Below, piece after piece: positions 17,333 to 27,020 of a stretch of DNA of 64,000 nt. A program made the position numbers and the translations under genes. The notes beneath the pieces were generated by a model. It had not been told where the DNA came from. It saw only the letters and a list, made by a program, of their open reading frames with translations, and ran no database searches. Source of the DNA: Desulfobulbaceae bacterium DB1 (GTDB taxonomy: Bacteria > Desulfobacterota > Desulfobulbia > Desulfobulbales > SURF-16); the NCBI GenBank assembly GCA_001914235.1, contig MQUF01000006.1, positions 124,001 through 188,000 of the forward strand. Direction: 5' to 3'. How positions within the stretch are numbered: the stretch's first letter is position 1; every line of letters starts with the position of its first letter.

Positions 17333-18718
17333 ATGAAAGGAAAGGTCAAAAAAGAGCTGATCGGCAGGGAAGGAATGGTGCTGCTTGACACCATCCGGCG
17401 CTTGAACAGGCGCAATGCCGTGGACCGCTTGATGAGACTGCTGAACAAAACCCATCCTGCCGATGTTGCCTGGGTTTTTCGTCATCTGACCGTTGAAGAG
17501 CGGACTCACGTTTTTAATGTCATTGCCCAGACCAGCGTGGTTGGCGAGTTCTTAAGCGAACTTGACCGCGCCCTCATGCTCGAGCTTGTCCATAATCTTT
17601 CCCCCAAGTTCATGGTGGCGGTCATCAAGGAAATGGCCTCGGATGATGTGGCCGACCTGCTGGAAGCCTTGCCGGAAGAGGTTGCCGGGGAAATCCGCAA
17701 ATACATGGGCAAGGCGGATCGGGAAGAGGTCGAAGAGCTCATGCAGTACCACCCGGAAACAGCGGGTGGTCTCATGTCGCCTGATTTCATGGCCCTGGAC
17801 GGGGAACTGAGCGTCGGCGACGCCATCCTGAAGGTGCAGCAGCGCAGTGAGGAGATGGAGATGGCCTTTTATCTCTATATCACTCACGGTGACGAGGGAA
17901 AGCTGGCAGGGGTCCTGTCCCTGCGGGAGCTGCTGACTCATCCTCCCTACCGCCAGCTCAAAAACATCATGAATCCCAATGTCATCTCCGTCACCACTGA
18001 TACGGATCAGGAGGAAACGGCCCATATCGTTTCCCAGTATAATATTCTGGCCATCCCGGTTGTCGATGCTTCCTACCGGCTTGTCGGTATCGTTACGGTG
18101 GATGATATCATCGATGTTATCCGCGAGGAGGCCACCGAAGACTTCCTGCAGATGGCCGGTGCCGGTAAGGACCGGGAGATTTTGCTGAAGTCGACCTTCT
18201 CCAATGCCTTCACTCGGGCACCCTGGCTTTTTGCCAGCTGGATCGGCGGTATCGTGTCGGCGATGATCATTACCCTTTTTCATGAGGAGCTGCAAAAGGT
18301 GCTTGCCCTGGCCGCCTTTATTCCCATTGTCATGGGCATGGGAGGCAATATCGGCACCCAGTCGAGCACCATTGTCGTGCGGGGTATCGCCACCGGCCGT
18401 ATCAATATGCAGGAACTGGGCAAGGTCATTTTGAAGGAAATGCGTGTCGGGATTATACTTGGTTTTTTTTACGGACTCATTCTTGGCGTGCTTGCCTTTT
18501 TTACTTATAGAGACCCTGTGCAACTCGGTTTGGTTGTCGGTTTTTCCGTCATGTTTTCCATGGCCCTGGCCGCAACAGTCGGCTCCTGCGTGCCGCTTAT
18601 TTTAAAAAAACTTGATGTTGACGCCGCGGTGGCCACCGGTCCTTTTGTTACCACGACTATCGATATATTCGGCGTCATCGCCTATTTTTCCATTGCTAAA
18701 TTTTTTCTTGATATTTAA
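17333..18718 (+). CDS. mgtE: Magnesium transporter MgtE
   Basis: A 461-aa inner-membrane Mg2+ channel/transporter. The N-terminal helical domain (about 30-135, TVEERTHVFNVI to EVEELMQYHPETAGG) is followed by two CBS domains (about 140-265) that close the pore when Mg2+ is bound. Five transmembrane helices (about 290-460) include the conserved MGGNIGTQSSTIVVRG pore motif. The downstream protease gene starts 15 bases after the stop, so the two may be co-transcribed. Confidence 0.96.
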   Translation: MKGKVKKELIGREGMVLLDTIRRLNRRNAVDRLMRLLNKTHPADVAWVFRHLTVEERTHVFNVIAQTSVVGEFLSELDRALMLELVHNLSPKFMVAVIKEMASDDVADLLEALPEEVAGEIRKYMGKADREEVEELMQYHPETAGGLMSPDFMALDGELSVGDAILKVQQRSEEMEMAFYLYITHGDEGKLAGVLSLRELLTHPPYRQLKNIMNPNVISVTTDTDQEETAHIVSQYNILAIPVVDASYRLVGIVTVDDIIDVIREEATEDFLQMAGAGKDREILLKSTFSNAFTRAPWLFASWIGGIVSAMIITLFHEELQKVLALAAFIPIVMGMGGNIGTQSSTIVVRGIATGRINMQELGKVILKEMRVGIILGFFYGLILGVLAFFTYRDPVQLGLVVGFSVMFSMALAATVGSCVPLILKKLDVDAAVATGPFVTTTIDIFGVIAYFSIAKFFLDI

Positions 18719-18733
18719 ACACCTCATCACATC

Positions 18734-19843
18734 ATGAGCACTGTGCCCCGTTACAAAAATACGTCGTTCCTTTACTTCCTGGCGGCATTAATCATTATCT
18801 GGTTTTTCTTCGTCAGGCAGGAGGGTGCCCTCAACAGTCCGGAAGCCGTCCCCAGGGCGATTACCGCCAGGGGCGATCTGGCTGCCGATGAACAAAACAC
18901 CATTGATGTTTTTCAGGCAACATCGCCGTCCGTGGTTTATATCACCAGCATTGAATTGCGTCGCAACCTGTTCAGTTTGAACATCTACGAAATACCGAAA
19001 GGTACCGGCTCGGGGTTTGTCTGGGACAGCGATGGACGGATCGTCACTAATTACCATGTCATCGAAGACGCCAGCCAGGTACAGGTGACGCTGGCCGACA
19101 ACAGCACCTGGAAAGCGGCGCTTGTCGGGGCTTCGGTTGATAAAGATATTGCCGTTCTCAAGATTTCCGCGCCTGCGGCAAGCCTGAAACCCATTTCCGT
19201 CGGCGAATCCGCCGGCCTGCTGGTGGGGCAGAAGGTTTTTGCCATCGGCAACCCTTTTGGTCTTGATCAAACCATCACCGCCGGTATCGTCAGTGCCCTG
19301 GGGCGGGAAATAAAGTCGGCCAACGGGATGACCATTCACGATGTGATTCAGACCGATGCCGCCATTAATCCGGGAAATTCAGGCGGGCCTCTGCTTGACA
19401 GCGCCGGCAGGCTGATTGGTGTCAATACCGCCATCTACAGTCCGGACGGCGTCAATGCGGGTATCGGTTTTGCCGTACCGGTGGATGAGGTGAACCGGGT
19501 GGTGACGGAACTTATCAAGCATGGTCGACTTATCCGGCCCGGCCTCGGTATTTCCGTGGGAAATGAGCGACTGGTGGATCGTTTCGGTATTGAGGGGGTT
19601 CTCGTTGTTCAGGTGGAAAAGGGCAGTTCCGCCGACAAAGCCGGCTTGCGCGGCGTCAGGCGAGTCGATGGTGAACTTTATCTGGGTGATATAATTGTCG
19701 GGGTCAACGGGAATCCCGTAACCGGAATTGATGACCTGCGCCGCGAGCTGGATCGGCATCAGGTCGGCGACGAGGTGACGTTAAAGGTCATCAGGGATAA
19801 CCAGGAATTTCAGGTAAACGTTATTTTGGACGCTGTCGGCTAG
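18734..19843 (+). CDS. HtrA/Deg-type serine protease with one PDZ domain
   Basis: A 369-aa membrane-anchored periplasmic protease. An N-terminal hydrophobic segment (about 12-30) is an uncleaved anchor or signal. The trypsin-like domain has the complete triad: His in VTNYHVIE, Asp in DKDIAVLKI, Ser in PGNSGGPL. One PDZ domain (about 270-365) follows, as in DegS/HhoA-type enzymes. It is expected to handle misfolded envelope proteins. It follows mgtE and precedes a polyferredoxin gene, all on the same strand. Confidence 0.93.
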   Translation: MSTVPRYKNTSFLYFLAALIIIWFFFVRQEGALNSPEAVPRAITARGDLAADEQNTIDVFQATSPSVVYITSIELRRNLFSLNIYEIPKGTGSGFVWDSDGRIVTNYHVIEDASQVQVTLADNSTWKAALVGASVDKDIAVLKISAPAASLKPISVGESAGLLVGQKVFAIGNPFGLDQTITAGIVSALGREIKSANGMTIHDVIQTDAAINPGNSGGPLLDSAGRLIGVNTAIYSPDGVNAGIGFAVPVDEVNRVVTELIKHGRLIRPGLGISVGNERLVDRFGIEGVLVVQVEKGSSADKAGLRGVRRVDGELYLGDIIVGVNGNPVTGIDDLRRELDRHQVGDEVTLKVIRDNQEFQVNVILDAVG

Positions 19844-19873
19844 GGAAATCATGAAGACGAACTGGGCACGGCA

Positions 19874-21235
19874 ATGACCTGGTGGACCAAGGCGCTGAAA
19901 AGTCTTATTTCCTTTGATGACGGGCAACAGCTCGATCTTTTTCGTATTTTCCCGTCCTTCAGGAGATTTCTTGCCGCCCGGCATCATTACGCCCAATTGC
20001 GGACCGCCGCCGACCTGCTTTTTGTTTTTGTATTGGTATCCGGATTTTTCGGCCCCCAGGATCCTGAACGCAATATTTCCGTTTTTCTTACCTGGGGAAT
20101 CCTTTGGCCGGCCATCGTTCTTTCCTGGTTTTTTGTCGGTCGCATGTGGTGTGGCATCTGCCCGTTCCCGGGGCTTGGTGTCTTTCTGCAGAGAAGGGGC
20201 TGGACATTTGCCATCAAAGTGCCGAGATTGCTGCAGAAATACGGGGTTTATTGTTCCGTCTCCCTGCTTGCCCTGATTATCTGGTTTGAAACCGTGGCCG
20301 GTTTGAATGAGTGGCCGGCCGGGACATCCTATCTGGTCCTGACTATAGTCGCCGGGGCCGCTGTCATGGCGGTTCTTTTTCCCGGGCAGGCGTGGTGCCG
20401 TCATCTCTGCCCGCTGGGAAGAATAAGCGGCGCCGCGGCAACGATCTCCATCACCGAATTTCGCGCGGATCATGAAAAATGCCGGGGATGTGACACCTTT
20501 GCTTGTAAAAAAGGGATAGACGGCCGCCGGGGATGCCCGGTTTATCTCGGAGCTGTTTCGGTGCGGAATAATCTTCACTGTCTTGTCTGCGGGCACTGTC
20601 TTCCCCTGTGCGACCGCGATTCACCGCAGTTTCTTTTTCGCAATCCCTACAACGAACTTATCTGGAATGCCGGCAGGTATATAACCTGCATGTATACGGT
20701 GCCGTTTCTCATCGGCTCCCAGTTCGCCCGTTTCATCTGGGACAAGCCTGCATACAGTGAAATATTTGCTTCATGGGGTTTGACGGGACCCCTGCTTTTC
20801 AGTATTCTGCTGCTTGTCTGCATAGTCGTGGTGCTGGTGATTATCAAAATCGGCAACCGGCTTTTCGGGGTGACGGAAACGGATCCGATTGTCGGCCGTC
20901 TGTCTCCCATGGTGCCCATTCTCATCCCCATGGCCTTCACCGGCGAATTGGTGTATCGAATGGCGCATTTTGCCGAGGGTATCGGCGATTTTGTGCCGAC
21001 ATTCGGTCGCCAGTTCGGTATGTTGTTTCTGGAAAAATTTTCCTTTGCTATTCCTGAGTTCCCGGTTCAGGTGCTTTCCGCCTTTTTTATGATGAACGGT
21101 TCCATTGCCGGAGGGTACATTGTCTGGCGCTATTGTCTCGGACCCTTTGAAGGACTGGTTGATCTGAAGAGTTTTTTTGTCATTCACGTGCTGCTGCTGG
21201 GGACACTGCTGGGGTATCTGCTGGTTATTTTTTAG
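19874..21235 (+). CDS. NapH/YccM-type membrane polyferredoxin
   Basis: A 453-aa integral membrane iron-sulfur protein with about eight hydrophobic helices and two membrane-proximal Cys motifs, MWCGICPFPG and AWCRHLCPLGR. Two ferredoxin-like clusters follow: CRGCDTFACKKG...GCP and CLVCGHCLPLC. The family passes electrons across the membrane, for example from quinol to periplasmic reductases. No partner reductase is in the window, so the partner is unknown. Confidence 0.88.
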   Translation: MTWWTKALKSLISFDDGQQLDLFRIFPSFRRFLAARHHYAQLRTAADLLFVFVLVSGFFGPQDPERNISVFLTWGILWPAIVLSWFFVGRMWCGICPFPGLGVFLQRRGWTFAIKVPRLLQKYGVYCSVSLLALIIWFETVAGLNEWPAGTSYLVLTIVAGAAVMAVLFPGQAWCRHLCPLGRISGAAATISITEFRADHEKCRGCDTFACKKGIDGRRGCPVYLGAVSVRNNLHCLVCGHCLPLCDRDSPQFLFRNPYNELIWNAGRYITCMYTVPFLIGSQFARFIWDKPAYSEIFASWGLTGPLLFSILLLVCIVVVLVIIKIGNRLFGVTETDPIVGRLSPMVPILIPMAFTGELVYRMAHFAEGIGDFVPTFGRQFGMLFLEKFSFAIPEFPVQVLSAFFMMNGSIAGGYIVWRYCLGPFEGLVDLKSFFVIHVLLLGTLLGYLLVIF

Positions 21236-21344
21236 CGATGGCCTGGTGCGTGAGTTGGCGCGGACTCATCGGTTTTCGCCTTGTATCGTTGCGGTTCCGA
21301 GTCCCCCGGTGGACGTTTCTTTTGAAAAAAATCCTGTTCGAGGA

Positions 21345-22403
21345 TCAATCGTTTTGCGGCGGTTTTTTTCCGGGAAAGCGAAGTTTGCTTTTGTCGCGGG
21401 CGATGTCGCGCATGGTTTTTGAGGGATGATCCGATTCGTCCAATATCTCCTGGCCGACAATTTCTTCAATGATATCTTCCAGGCTGATGACGCCGGTCAT
21501 GCCGCCGTATTCGTCAACCACACAGAAAAGATGCTGCCGTCGTTCGAAAAACTGGAGCAGTATGGTGTTAAGCGGGGCTGTTTCCGGCACGAAATGCGCT
21601 GGTTTTATAAGTGAGGCGAGGGTTTTGTTTTCCTTCCCCTCGACGATGCCGAGCAGCACATCTTTGCGCAGGACAATGCCGACAATGTCATTGGGATTTC
21701 TGTTGTAAACCGGGACGCGGCTGTGGCGGTTCCACTCCTCGCTTCTGCGTTTTGCTTCGGCAATCGTCATGTGTTTTTCCAGGGTAAATGTGACGGTGCG
21801 CGGGGTCATGGCCTGGCGGACGGTTCTGTTTTTCAGGTCGATGATATTTTTGATGATGCCTTCCTGCTGCAGGTCGAGGATGCCGGATTTTCTGCTGAGA
21901 ATGGCCATTGCCCGGATTTCTTCCGCGGAAATTTCAGCTTTTTGGTTGTAGCCGGGGATCAGTCTGGTGGCATGGTGGATGACCCAGACAATGGGAGTAA
22001 GCGCCTTGATCAATCCTGCCAATGGAACGGCGATCCAGGGTGCAAGTTTTTTGCAATAGATAACGCCTACTGTTTTCGGCAGGATCTCGGAAAAAATGAG
22101 GATCACGAGGGTGAAGAGAGCGGAAAACCAGGCCAGGTATTTGTCGCCGAAAACGGCCGCTGCCGAGGCGCCGGCAATGGCGGCCCCCATGGTGTTGGCA
22201 ATGGTGTTCAACGTCAGGATGGCGGTGATGGGCTGCTGGATGTTGTCTTTGAACTTTTTCAGCAGTTTCCCGGAGAGACGATTGTTTCTGGCAAGAATTT
22301 CTATATGGGAAACCGGGACGGAGTAAAGAACTGCTTCGCAAATACTGCAAAGAGCTGATACCAGAATAGCAATCCCTGCTGCCAGACAAAGTTTGAGTAT
22401 CAA
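21345..22403 (-). CDS. CNNM/CorC-like DUF21 and CBS-pair membrane protein
   Basis: A 352-aa protein. The N-terminal DUF21 domain has three to four transmembrane helices (1-150), with the family motif IANTMGAAIAGASAA and FSEILPKTVGVIY. Two CBS domains (about 205-330; DDxxG-like GMTGVISLEDIIEEIVG) follow. The C-terminal CorC domain of longer members is missing. The family is linked to Mg2+/Co2+ efflux or resistance; with mgtE 3 kb away a role in Mg2+ balance is possible. Confidence 0.9.
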   Translation of the reverse strand: MILKLCLAAGIAILVSALCSICEAVLYSVPVSHIEILARNNRLSGKLLKKFKDNIQQPITAILTLNTIANTMGAAIAGASAAAVFGDKYLAWFSALFTLVILIFSEILPKTVGVIYCKKLAPWIAVPLAGLIKALTPIVWVIHHATRLIPGYNQKAEISAEEIRAMAILSRKSGILDLQQEGIIKNIIDLKNRTVRQAMTPRTVTFTLEKHMTIAEAKRRSEEWNRHSRVPVYNRNPNDIVGIVLRKDVLLGIVEGKENKTLASLIKPAHFVPETAPLNTILLQFFERRQHLFCVVDEYGGMTGVISLEDIIEEIVGQEILDESDHPSKTMRDIARDKSKLRFPGKKPPQND

Positions 22404-22442
22404 GAGATTCTTAGCTTGTTAAGGGTTGTGAAAAGGGTGTGT

Positions 22443-22844
22443 CTAATGAGCTGTTTCTTGATGCGGAGGGGATGCATCAATGTTTGCTGCCAGGAAATCT
22501 TCAATCTTTTTTCTTTGTTCACTGGATAATTCGCCGAACTGAACACCGTTGCGGCGCACGATGGTCGAGCCGGTGGGGTGAATCGGCGCCGAATCCGTTG
22601 AGGTTACGGTTTTGCAGGGAATGTTTTCCAGATAAAAACCGCTTGAGCTGTTCAGGATGCCCAGGTGGAAATAAGGATCCTGCTGGATTTCCTTGCTGAT
22701 CAGGAAACGGAAAGCGAGGCCGCCCTGGCTTATGTTGATAATCTGGCCGAAGGTGGTTTCGTTGAAAACGAGAATATCGTCGGACAGTTGGTACCGTTTA
22801 TGTTTTCTTCTTTCGTGGGAAGCCTCTGTCAGTTCCATGTCCAT
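22443..22844 (-). CDS. PilZ domain protein
   Basis: A 133-aa single-domain cyclic-di-GMP receptor candidate. The N-terminus has the binding motif RRKHKRY (about residues 12-18), then INISQGGLAFRF, matching the (D/N)xSxxG motif. The start at 22844 has GGAGG six bases upstream. It lies upstream of, and in the same direction as, the DUF21-CBS gene, 39 bases apart. It probably relays c-di-GMP made by the local GGDEF protein, although no target can be named. Confidence 0.88.
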   Translation of the reverse strand: MDMELTEASHERRKHKRYQLSDDILVFNETTFGQIINISQGGLAFRFLISKEIQQDPYFHLGILNSSSGFYLENIPCKTVTSTDSAPIHPTGSTIVRRNGVQFGELSSEQRKKIEDFLAANIDASPPHQETAH

Positions 22845-23294
22845 TTTCAACCTCCGCCAGCATAATTTGGGGTGTATTCGTATGCCTGACTGATAAATAT
22901 TTTAATATTGAAATAAAAGATACTCGATTAGGGGAAAAGAGTGCAATATTTATTCCTTGATTTTTTTGTTACGTTTCATCATCTTCATTGGTTTTCAGGA
23001 TGATTTTTCCGGGCTTGCCGGCTGCACATGATTTTATTGTAATCATTCGATTTCTATGGGAATTGTGAAAATTTTTCTTTTTTGCGAGATGGGTCATGGC
23101 CTGCATGGTATGATTTGCCGGCATTGTTTGCGGGTGAAGGATAGTCTGTTTTTCCGGAAAATAAACCGGATTTCTGGAAAATGACGGACTGGCAGCTTGT
23201 TCCGCCCGTGTAATTTGGGACCCAAAGCGTGACGTCATCATAGGGAAATCCGTTGGAATATGAAATTTCCCGCAACGGCGCACAGGTGTGACTC
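22845..23294. other. AT-rich intergenic region
   Basis: About 450 bases between divergent genes. The half next to the PilZ gene is strongly AT-rich and probably carries promoters. A 104-codon open frame on the - strand has no ribosome-binding site or recognisable content. No RNA gene identified. Confidence 0.5.
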
Positions 23295-23837
23295 ATGGTC
23301 GGCATGAATGAATACGGCAGGCTGTTCGCCCGGTTAAATGGTCACTTGCGGGGAAGATTTGCTGCATTCCATTTTTTGGCGGGCATGGGATTTGGTGAAC
23401 CGGAAAAATGGTGGTCCGGCAACGGTAAAAGGCCCAGGCCTCATGAGGGGGTGGATATCCGCTTTTATCGTGATCATCAAAAACGGCTGCATTGCTTTGG
23501 CGAAAAAACAAAAGTTCCGTTTTTCCGCGCCGGCAAGGTTGTCGCAATCACAAAAGATTTTCTTGCTGATTCCGTTTTTGTCAGGGAGAAAACCGATGCC
23601 GTGGACCAGTTCATTACGGTTTACTCCCATATTCTTCCGGCCGTTCAGTGTGGCGCTGATGTGAAAAAGGGTGATGTTGTCGGGATGATTGCCGCTGTCT
23701 CCGGAGCTGTCCCGGCCCATCTTCATGTGTCGGTCCTGCGCTTGCAGCGTGACATCGCCCCGGAAAATCTGCATTGGGATTTTTTAAGTCGATGCGACAG
23801 CGCTATTTTTGCAAATCCGTTTTCAGAAAAAAGCTGA
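23295..23837 (+). CDS. M23/LytM-like peptidase domain protein
   Basis: The 180-aa product has a compact LytM-type fold: HEGVDIRFY supplies the HxxxD metal motif (near residue 50) and AHLHVSVLRL the HxH motif (near 146). It lacks a signal peptide and the coiled coil of envelope LytM proteins, so it is either cytoplasmic or exported by other means. The start is uncertain (23295 or 23304). The next gene begins 12 bases after its stop. Peptidase activity is possible since the metal ligands are kept, but the substrate is unknown. Confidence 0.7.
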   Translation: MVGMNEYGRLFARLNGHLRGRFAAFHFLAGMGFGEPEKWWSGNGKRPRPHEGVDIRFYRDHQKRLHCFGEKTKVPFFRAGKVVAITKDFLADSVFVREKTDAVDQFITVYSHILPAVQCGADVKKGDVVGMIAAVSGAVPAHLHVSVLRLQRDIAPENLHWDFLSRCDSAIFANPFSEKS

Positions 23838-23849
23838 GGTTCTTATTTT

Positions 23850-24329
23850 ATGTCTGATCAGGTGGAAAGAAGATTTATTCCCTCGCTGCGTGAAGGAATT
23901 GATGTTGTCAAAATGATTTTTTTTCAGGATCTGAAGCAAAAATTTACCCGGAAATATCCCGGGCAAGGAAACGGCTATCCGGCAATGCTGGCCGGTGCCG
24001 TGATGAATGATTTGTTTTGCACCCCCAACCCCCAAGAGCGGTTCCGGTTTTTCGCCGAGGAAAACAGGGCTCTCATTGCCGATGAACTGCAAAAAGTTGC
24101 CGAGGAGTCCCCTGAACTCCGTCTTTTATTGACTGATGCCTTGCGCATGCATTTCCTTTGTAATCATCAGGAGGGGATTGAAGACGGCAATGAAGAAATG
24201 CTTAAAAAGGCAAAAGCCTGCGGCATTCTGCTGGAGGAGCGCGATGTCCCTTTGCCCAAGGGCTTTATGGCTCTCGTCTCCAAAGTCGGCAAAGCAAAGG
24301 GGATAATCGCCGAACAGGAGATGCGTTGA
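23850..24329 (+). CDS. Hypothetical protein, partner of M23-like gene
   Basis: Not recognised. The 159-aa product is soluble, predicted mostly helical and mildly acidic. It has no signal peptide, cysteine-rich motif or transmembrane segment; segment FFQDLKQKFTRKYPGQGNGYPAMLAGAVMN may be a conserved core. The 12-base spacing from the M23-like gene indicates co-expression. Confidence 0.7.
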   Translation: MSDQVERRFIPSLREGIDVVKMIFFQDLKQKFTRKYPGQGNGYPAMLAGAVMNDLFCTPNPQERFRFFAEENRALIADELQKVAEESPELRLLLTDALRMHFLCNHQEGIEDGNEEMLKKAKACGILLEERDVPLPKGFMALVSKVGKAKGIIAEQEMR

Positions 24330-24503
24330 GTTGTTGTCAGGTGAGCAGGTCATGCCAGAGGATTTTTTTTGCACTAATAAAAAGGACGGGGATGCGAAAA
24401 AAAAGCTTGATTTTGTTGCCGCGTTTGTTATGAATATATATTCATTTTTTTAAATGTCCAGTTACGAGAAGCGGTTTGTTGCCTTTAAGTAGAGTTTTTT
24501 TCA

Positions 24504-24656
24504 ATGATGAGTGAAAAAATGAGCAAACGTGAAGCAATTCGGATACTGATGTTAAGCCCGATTTATTTCAGGCTTTCCCTTCTCCAGCGCCAGGAACTTC
24601 TGGCGGAATTTCTGCAGATTCACACCCATTCACAGATGAAATCGATCGCCGGGTAG
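24504..24656 (+). CDS. Small basic helical protein (50 aa)
   Basis: Short frame starting at ATG 24504 (or 24507, 24519) and ending in TAG at 24654. The product begins MMSEKMSKREAIRILMLSP, continues with a predicted amphipathic helix (RLSLLQRQELLAEFLQ) and has a basic end. The composition and helical phase look like a real protein, but no strong ribosome-binding site is visible. Family not named; function unknown. Confidence 0.5.
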   Translation: MMSEKMSKREAIRILMLSPIYFRLSLLQRQELLAEFLQIHTHSQMKSIAG

Positions 24657-24732
24657 TTCGGCTTCCTTTCTGCGGCATAACGAGAAGGGGCCGGAGCAGG
24701 CAGGGGCGATTTCCGATCCTCTCTGTTGACTA

Positions 24733-25215
24733 TCAAAGTTCATAAAGCGTTTCATCCTGCGCCGGAGGAATCCTGCGTGAGCCGATTTTCCTGCGGGCAA
24801 TGCTGAAAGGATCTTCGCCTTCAAGCATATCTCCCATTTCCGCCTCGATTTTGTCCGGATCGTCACCCGACTCCAGCCTTGCCAGTGCCTCTTCCATTCC
24901 ATCGCCGAGAGAAATTCCCGTTTGTTGTGAAAATTGACGCATCAGCTGCGCCATACCGCGGGGATCGTCCTCGTTGATATTTTCGGCCTGCCGGGCAAGA
25001 CCGGCGAGCACTTTTTCCATTTTCGATTCATCGAGGCCGGCCATTACGTCGTCGTCGCCTTCCCGGCTCTTGCCGATGGTGGCGAAGGTGGATAGTTGGC
25101 GCTGTAATTGTCCTTGGCAGCGCGGACAGCGCGGCGCGGCCGTCGTGTTGATCCGGCGTGACAGGAAATTAAATATCGTATGGCAATTTTTGCAGTAAAA
25201 TTCGTATATCGGCAT
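24733..25215 (-). CDS. FmdB-type zinc ribbon protein
   Basis: The 160-aa product has an N-terminal CxxC...CxxC zinc ribbon (MPIYEFYCKNC near residue 8, CPRCQGQL near 31) typical of FmdB regulatory proteins. An acidic helical C-terminal region of about 100 residues is longer than in most FmdB proteins. It is encoded 11 bases after the uup gene on the same strand, so probably co-transcribed. Role in the family is poorly known. Confidence 0.88.
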   Translation of the reverse strand: MPIYEFYCKNCHTIFNFLSRRINTTAAPRCPRCQGQLQRQLSTFATIGKSREGDDDVMAGLDESKMEKVLAGLARQAENINEDDPRGMAQLMRQFSQQTGISLGDGMEEALARLESGDDPDKIEAEMGDMLEGEDPFSIARRKIGSRRIPPAQDETLYEL

Positions 25216-25226
25216 TGATATTCCCT

Positions 25227-27020
25227 TTATTGTCCCTCATTTTGCGATTCAAGTTCTTCCCAGCGGGCATAAAGCCGGTCAACAGTATCCTGGGCGGGCT
25301 GGAGTAGGGCGCACCATTTTGCCAGTTCCTCGGCATTTTCCATCACCGCGGGATTTGTCAGTTGCTGCCTGCAATGTATCAGTGTTTCTTCGGCGGTCAG
25401 TATTTGCTCTTCGATGGACTCGAGTTCGAGTCGCTCCTTATAGGTAAGTTTTTTTGTCCGTGGAACGGCTGTTTTTTTTCTTGGGGGATTTTGTTGCCTG
25501 CGGGCTGATTCATTTGCCTGTTGGCCCTTGAGCCACTGGTTGAAGTCGTCATACATGACGGTTTTTCCATCACCCGGAAAACCAAGGATCTTGTTGGTGA
25601 CATGATCGAGAAAGAAACGGTCGTGACTGACCAGGACAACGGCGCCGGGAAAATCAAGCAGACTTTCCTCCAGCATGGCGAGTGATGGAATGTCGAGATC
25701 ATTGCCGGGCTCATCGAGCAGAAGGACATCGGCCGGCTGCAGCATGAGCCGTGCGATAAGGATGCGGGCCTGCTCACCGCCTGAAAGCCGGCTGACCGGT
25801 TGATCAAGCTGATCCGGTTGAAAAAGAAAGCGTTTGGCCCAACCGACGATATGAATGGGGTTGCCCTGGTAGATGATTGTATCGCCGGTCTGGGAAAGGG
25901 CCTGGCGCAAGGTTTGTTCCTGGTTGATCTGTTCACGTTTCTGGTCAAAAAGTACGACGCGGACGCCGTCGGCGAAGAAAACGGAACCGTTATCCGGCGC
26001 TGTTTTGCCGGCAAGAATATTCATCAGGGTTGTTTTGCCGCTGCCGTTTGCGCCCATCAGCCCCAGACGCCGTCCGGGAGTAAGCACAAAACTGAGATTG
26101 CTGAAAAGAGTTCGTCCCCCCATGGACTTGTCCACAGCGGTTACCTCGACAAGTTTTTTTGTTTTCCGGCCGGTTGCCTCAAAGTCGATTTGCAATTGTT
26201 TGTCTGCCGAGTTGCGTCGTCGGACATCGCTGAACTCGCTTTGCAGATCATGTGCCTTGTCAATGCGATATCTGGCCTTGGTTGTGCGCGCCTTGGGACC
26301 CCGGCTGAGCCACTCGGTTTCACGACGCACCTTGTTGGCCAGGACTTCCTGCAACTGTTGCTGACTCTCGAGAAAGGCATTCCGCTCGACAAGAAAGCGA
26401 CTGTAATTGCCGTTGACCCGGAAGAATCCTTCCGGGTAGCACCTGTTCATCTCAACGATGCGGTTCGTCGTATTTTCCAGAAACGTTCTGTCATGACTGA
26501 TGACCACATACGCAAATTGTTGATTGCTGAGGAGTTTTTCCAGCCAGAGAATGCCCTGGATATCGAGGTGGTTGGTCGGTTCGTCCAGCAGGAGAATATC
26601 GGGATTTTTGATGAGGGCCCGGGCAATCGCCAGTCTTTTTCGCCATCCGCCGGACAGGTTGGCCACCAGTTCCGTGCCCTGGCCCAGCTCGACCTGGCTG
26701 ATCATTCTTTTCACCCGGCCAAGTCGTGCGGTTTCGTCCGCTTCATCGGCTGCGGCCAGGAAAAGGGCCTTTTCAACGGTAAGATCAGGATCAAAGGTGT
26801 CTTCCTGTGCCAGATAGGAGACCTTGACGCCTTTCCGGTAAATAATTTTACCGCTGTCCGCCGTTTCAAGGCCGGCAAGAATTTTCAGCAGGGTTGATTT
26901 GCCGGATCCGTTCGGTCCGATGAGTCCGAGCCGTTCTCCGCTGGAAAAGGTGAGGGAGATGTCGTTGAAAAGCTGCTGGGCGCCGAAGGCCTTGCTGATT
27001 GACTGACAATTGATAAGCAT
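25227..27020 (-). CDS. uup: ABC-F family ATPase Uup
   Basis: A 597-aa cytoplasmic protein with two ABC ATPase domains and no membrane domain. Walker A motifs are GPNGSGKST (near residue 37) and GANGSGKTT (near 330); signatures NLSGGWRKRLAIARAL and RLSGGEQARILIARLML; Walker B LLLDEP twice. The C-terminal coiled coil (about 525-595, KKLTYKERLELESIEEQI) is the Uup-type tail that binds DNA or ribosomes. Uup influences precise transposon excision and ribosome function. Confidence 0.93.
   Translation of the reverse strand: MLINCQSISKAFGAQQLFNDISLTFSSGERLGLIGPNGSGKSTLLKILAGLETADSGKIIYRKGVKVSYLAQEDTFDPDLTVEKALFLAAADEADETARLGRVKRMISQVELGQGTELVANLSGGWRKRLAIARALIKNPDILLLDEPTNHLDIQGILWLEKLLSNQQFAYVVISHDRTFLENTTNRIVEMNRCYPEGFFRVNGNYSRFLVERNAFLESQQQLQEVLANKVRRETEWLSRGPKARTTKARYRIDKAHDLQSEFSDVRRRNSADKQLQIDFEATGRKTKKLVEVTAVDKSMGGRTLFSNLSFVLTPGRRLGLMGANGSGKTTLMNILAGKTAPDNGSVFFADGVRVVLFDQKREQINQEQTLRQALSQTGDTIIYQGNPIHIVGWAKRFLFQPDQLDQPVSRLSGGEQARILIARLMLQPADVLLLDEPGNDLDIPSLAMLEESLLDFPGAVVLVSHDRFFLDHVTNKILGFPGDGKTVMYDDFNQWLKGQQANESARRQQNPPRKKTAVPRTKKLTYKERLELESIEEQILTAEETLIHCRQQLTNPAVMENAEELAKWCALLQPAQDTVDRLYARWEELESQNEGQ

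Noticed and set aside
22969-23283. 104-codon open frame on the - strand
   Set aside because: No start signal, mixed composition and no recognisable motif; lies in AT-rich intergenic DNA.
22845-23294. Cyclic-di-GMP (GEMM) riboswitch near the PilZ gene
   Set aside because: No GEMM core sequence found here or in the leaders of the other c-di-GMP genes.
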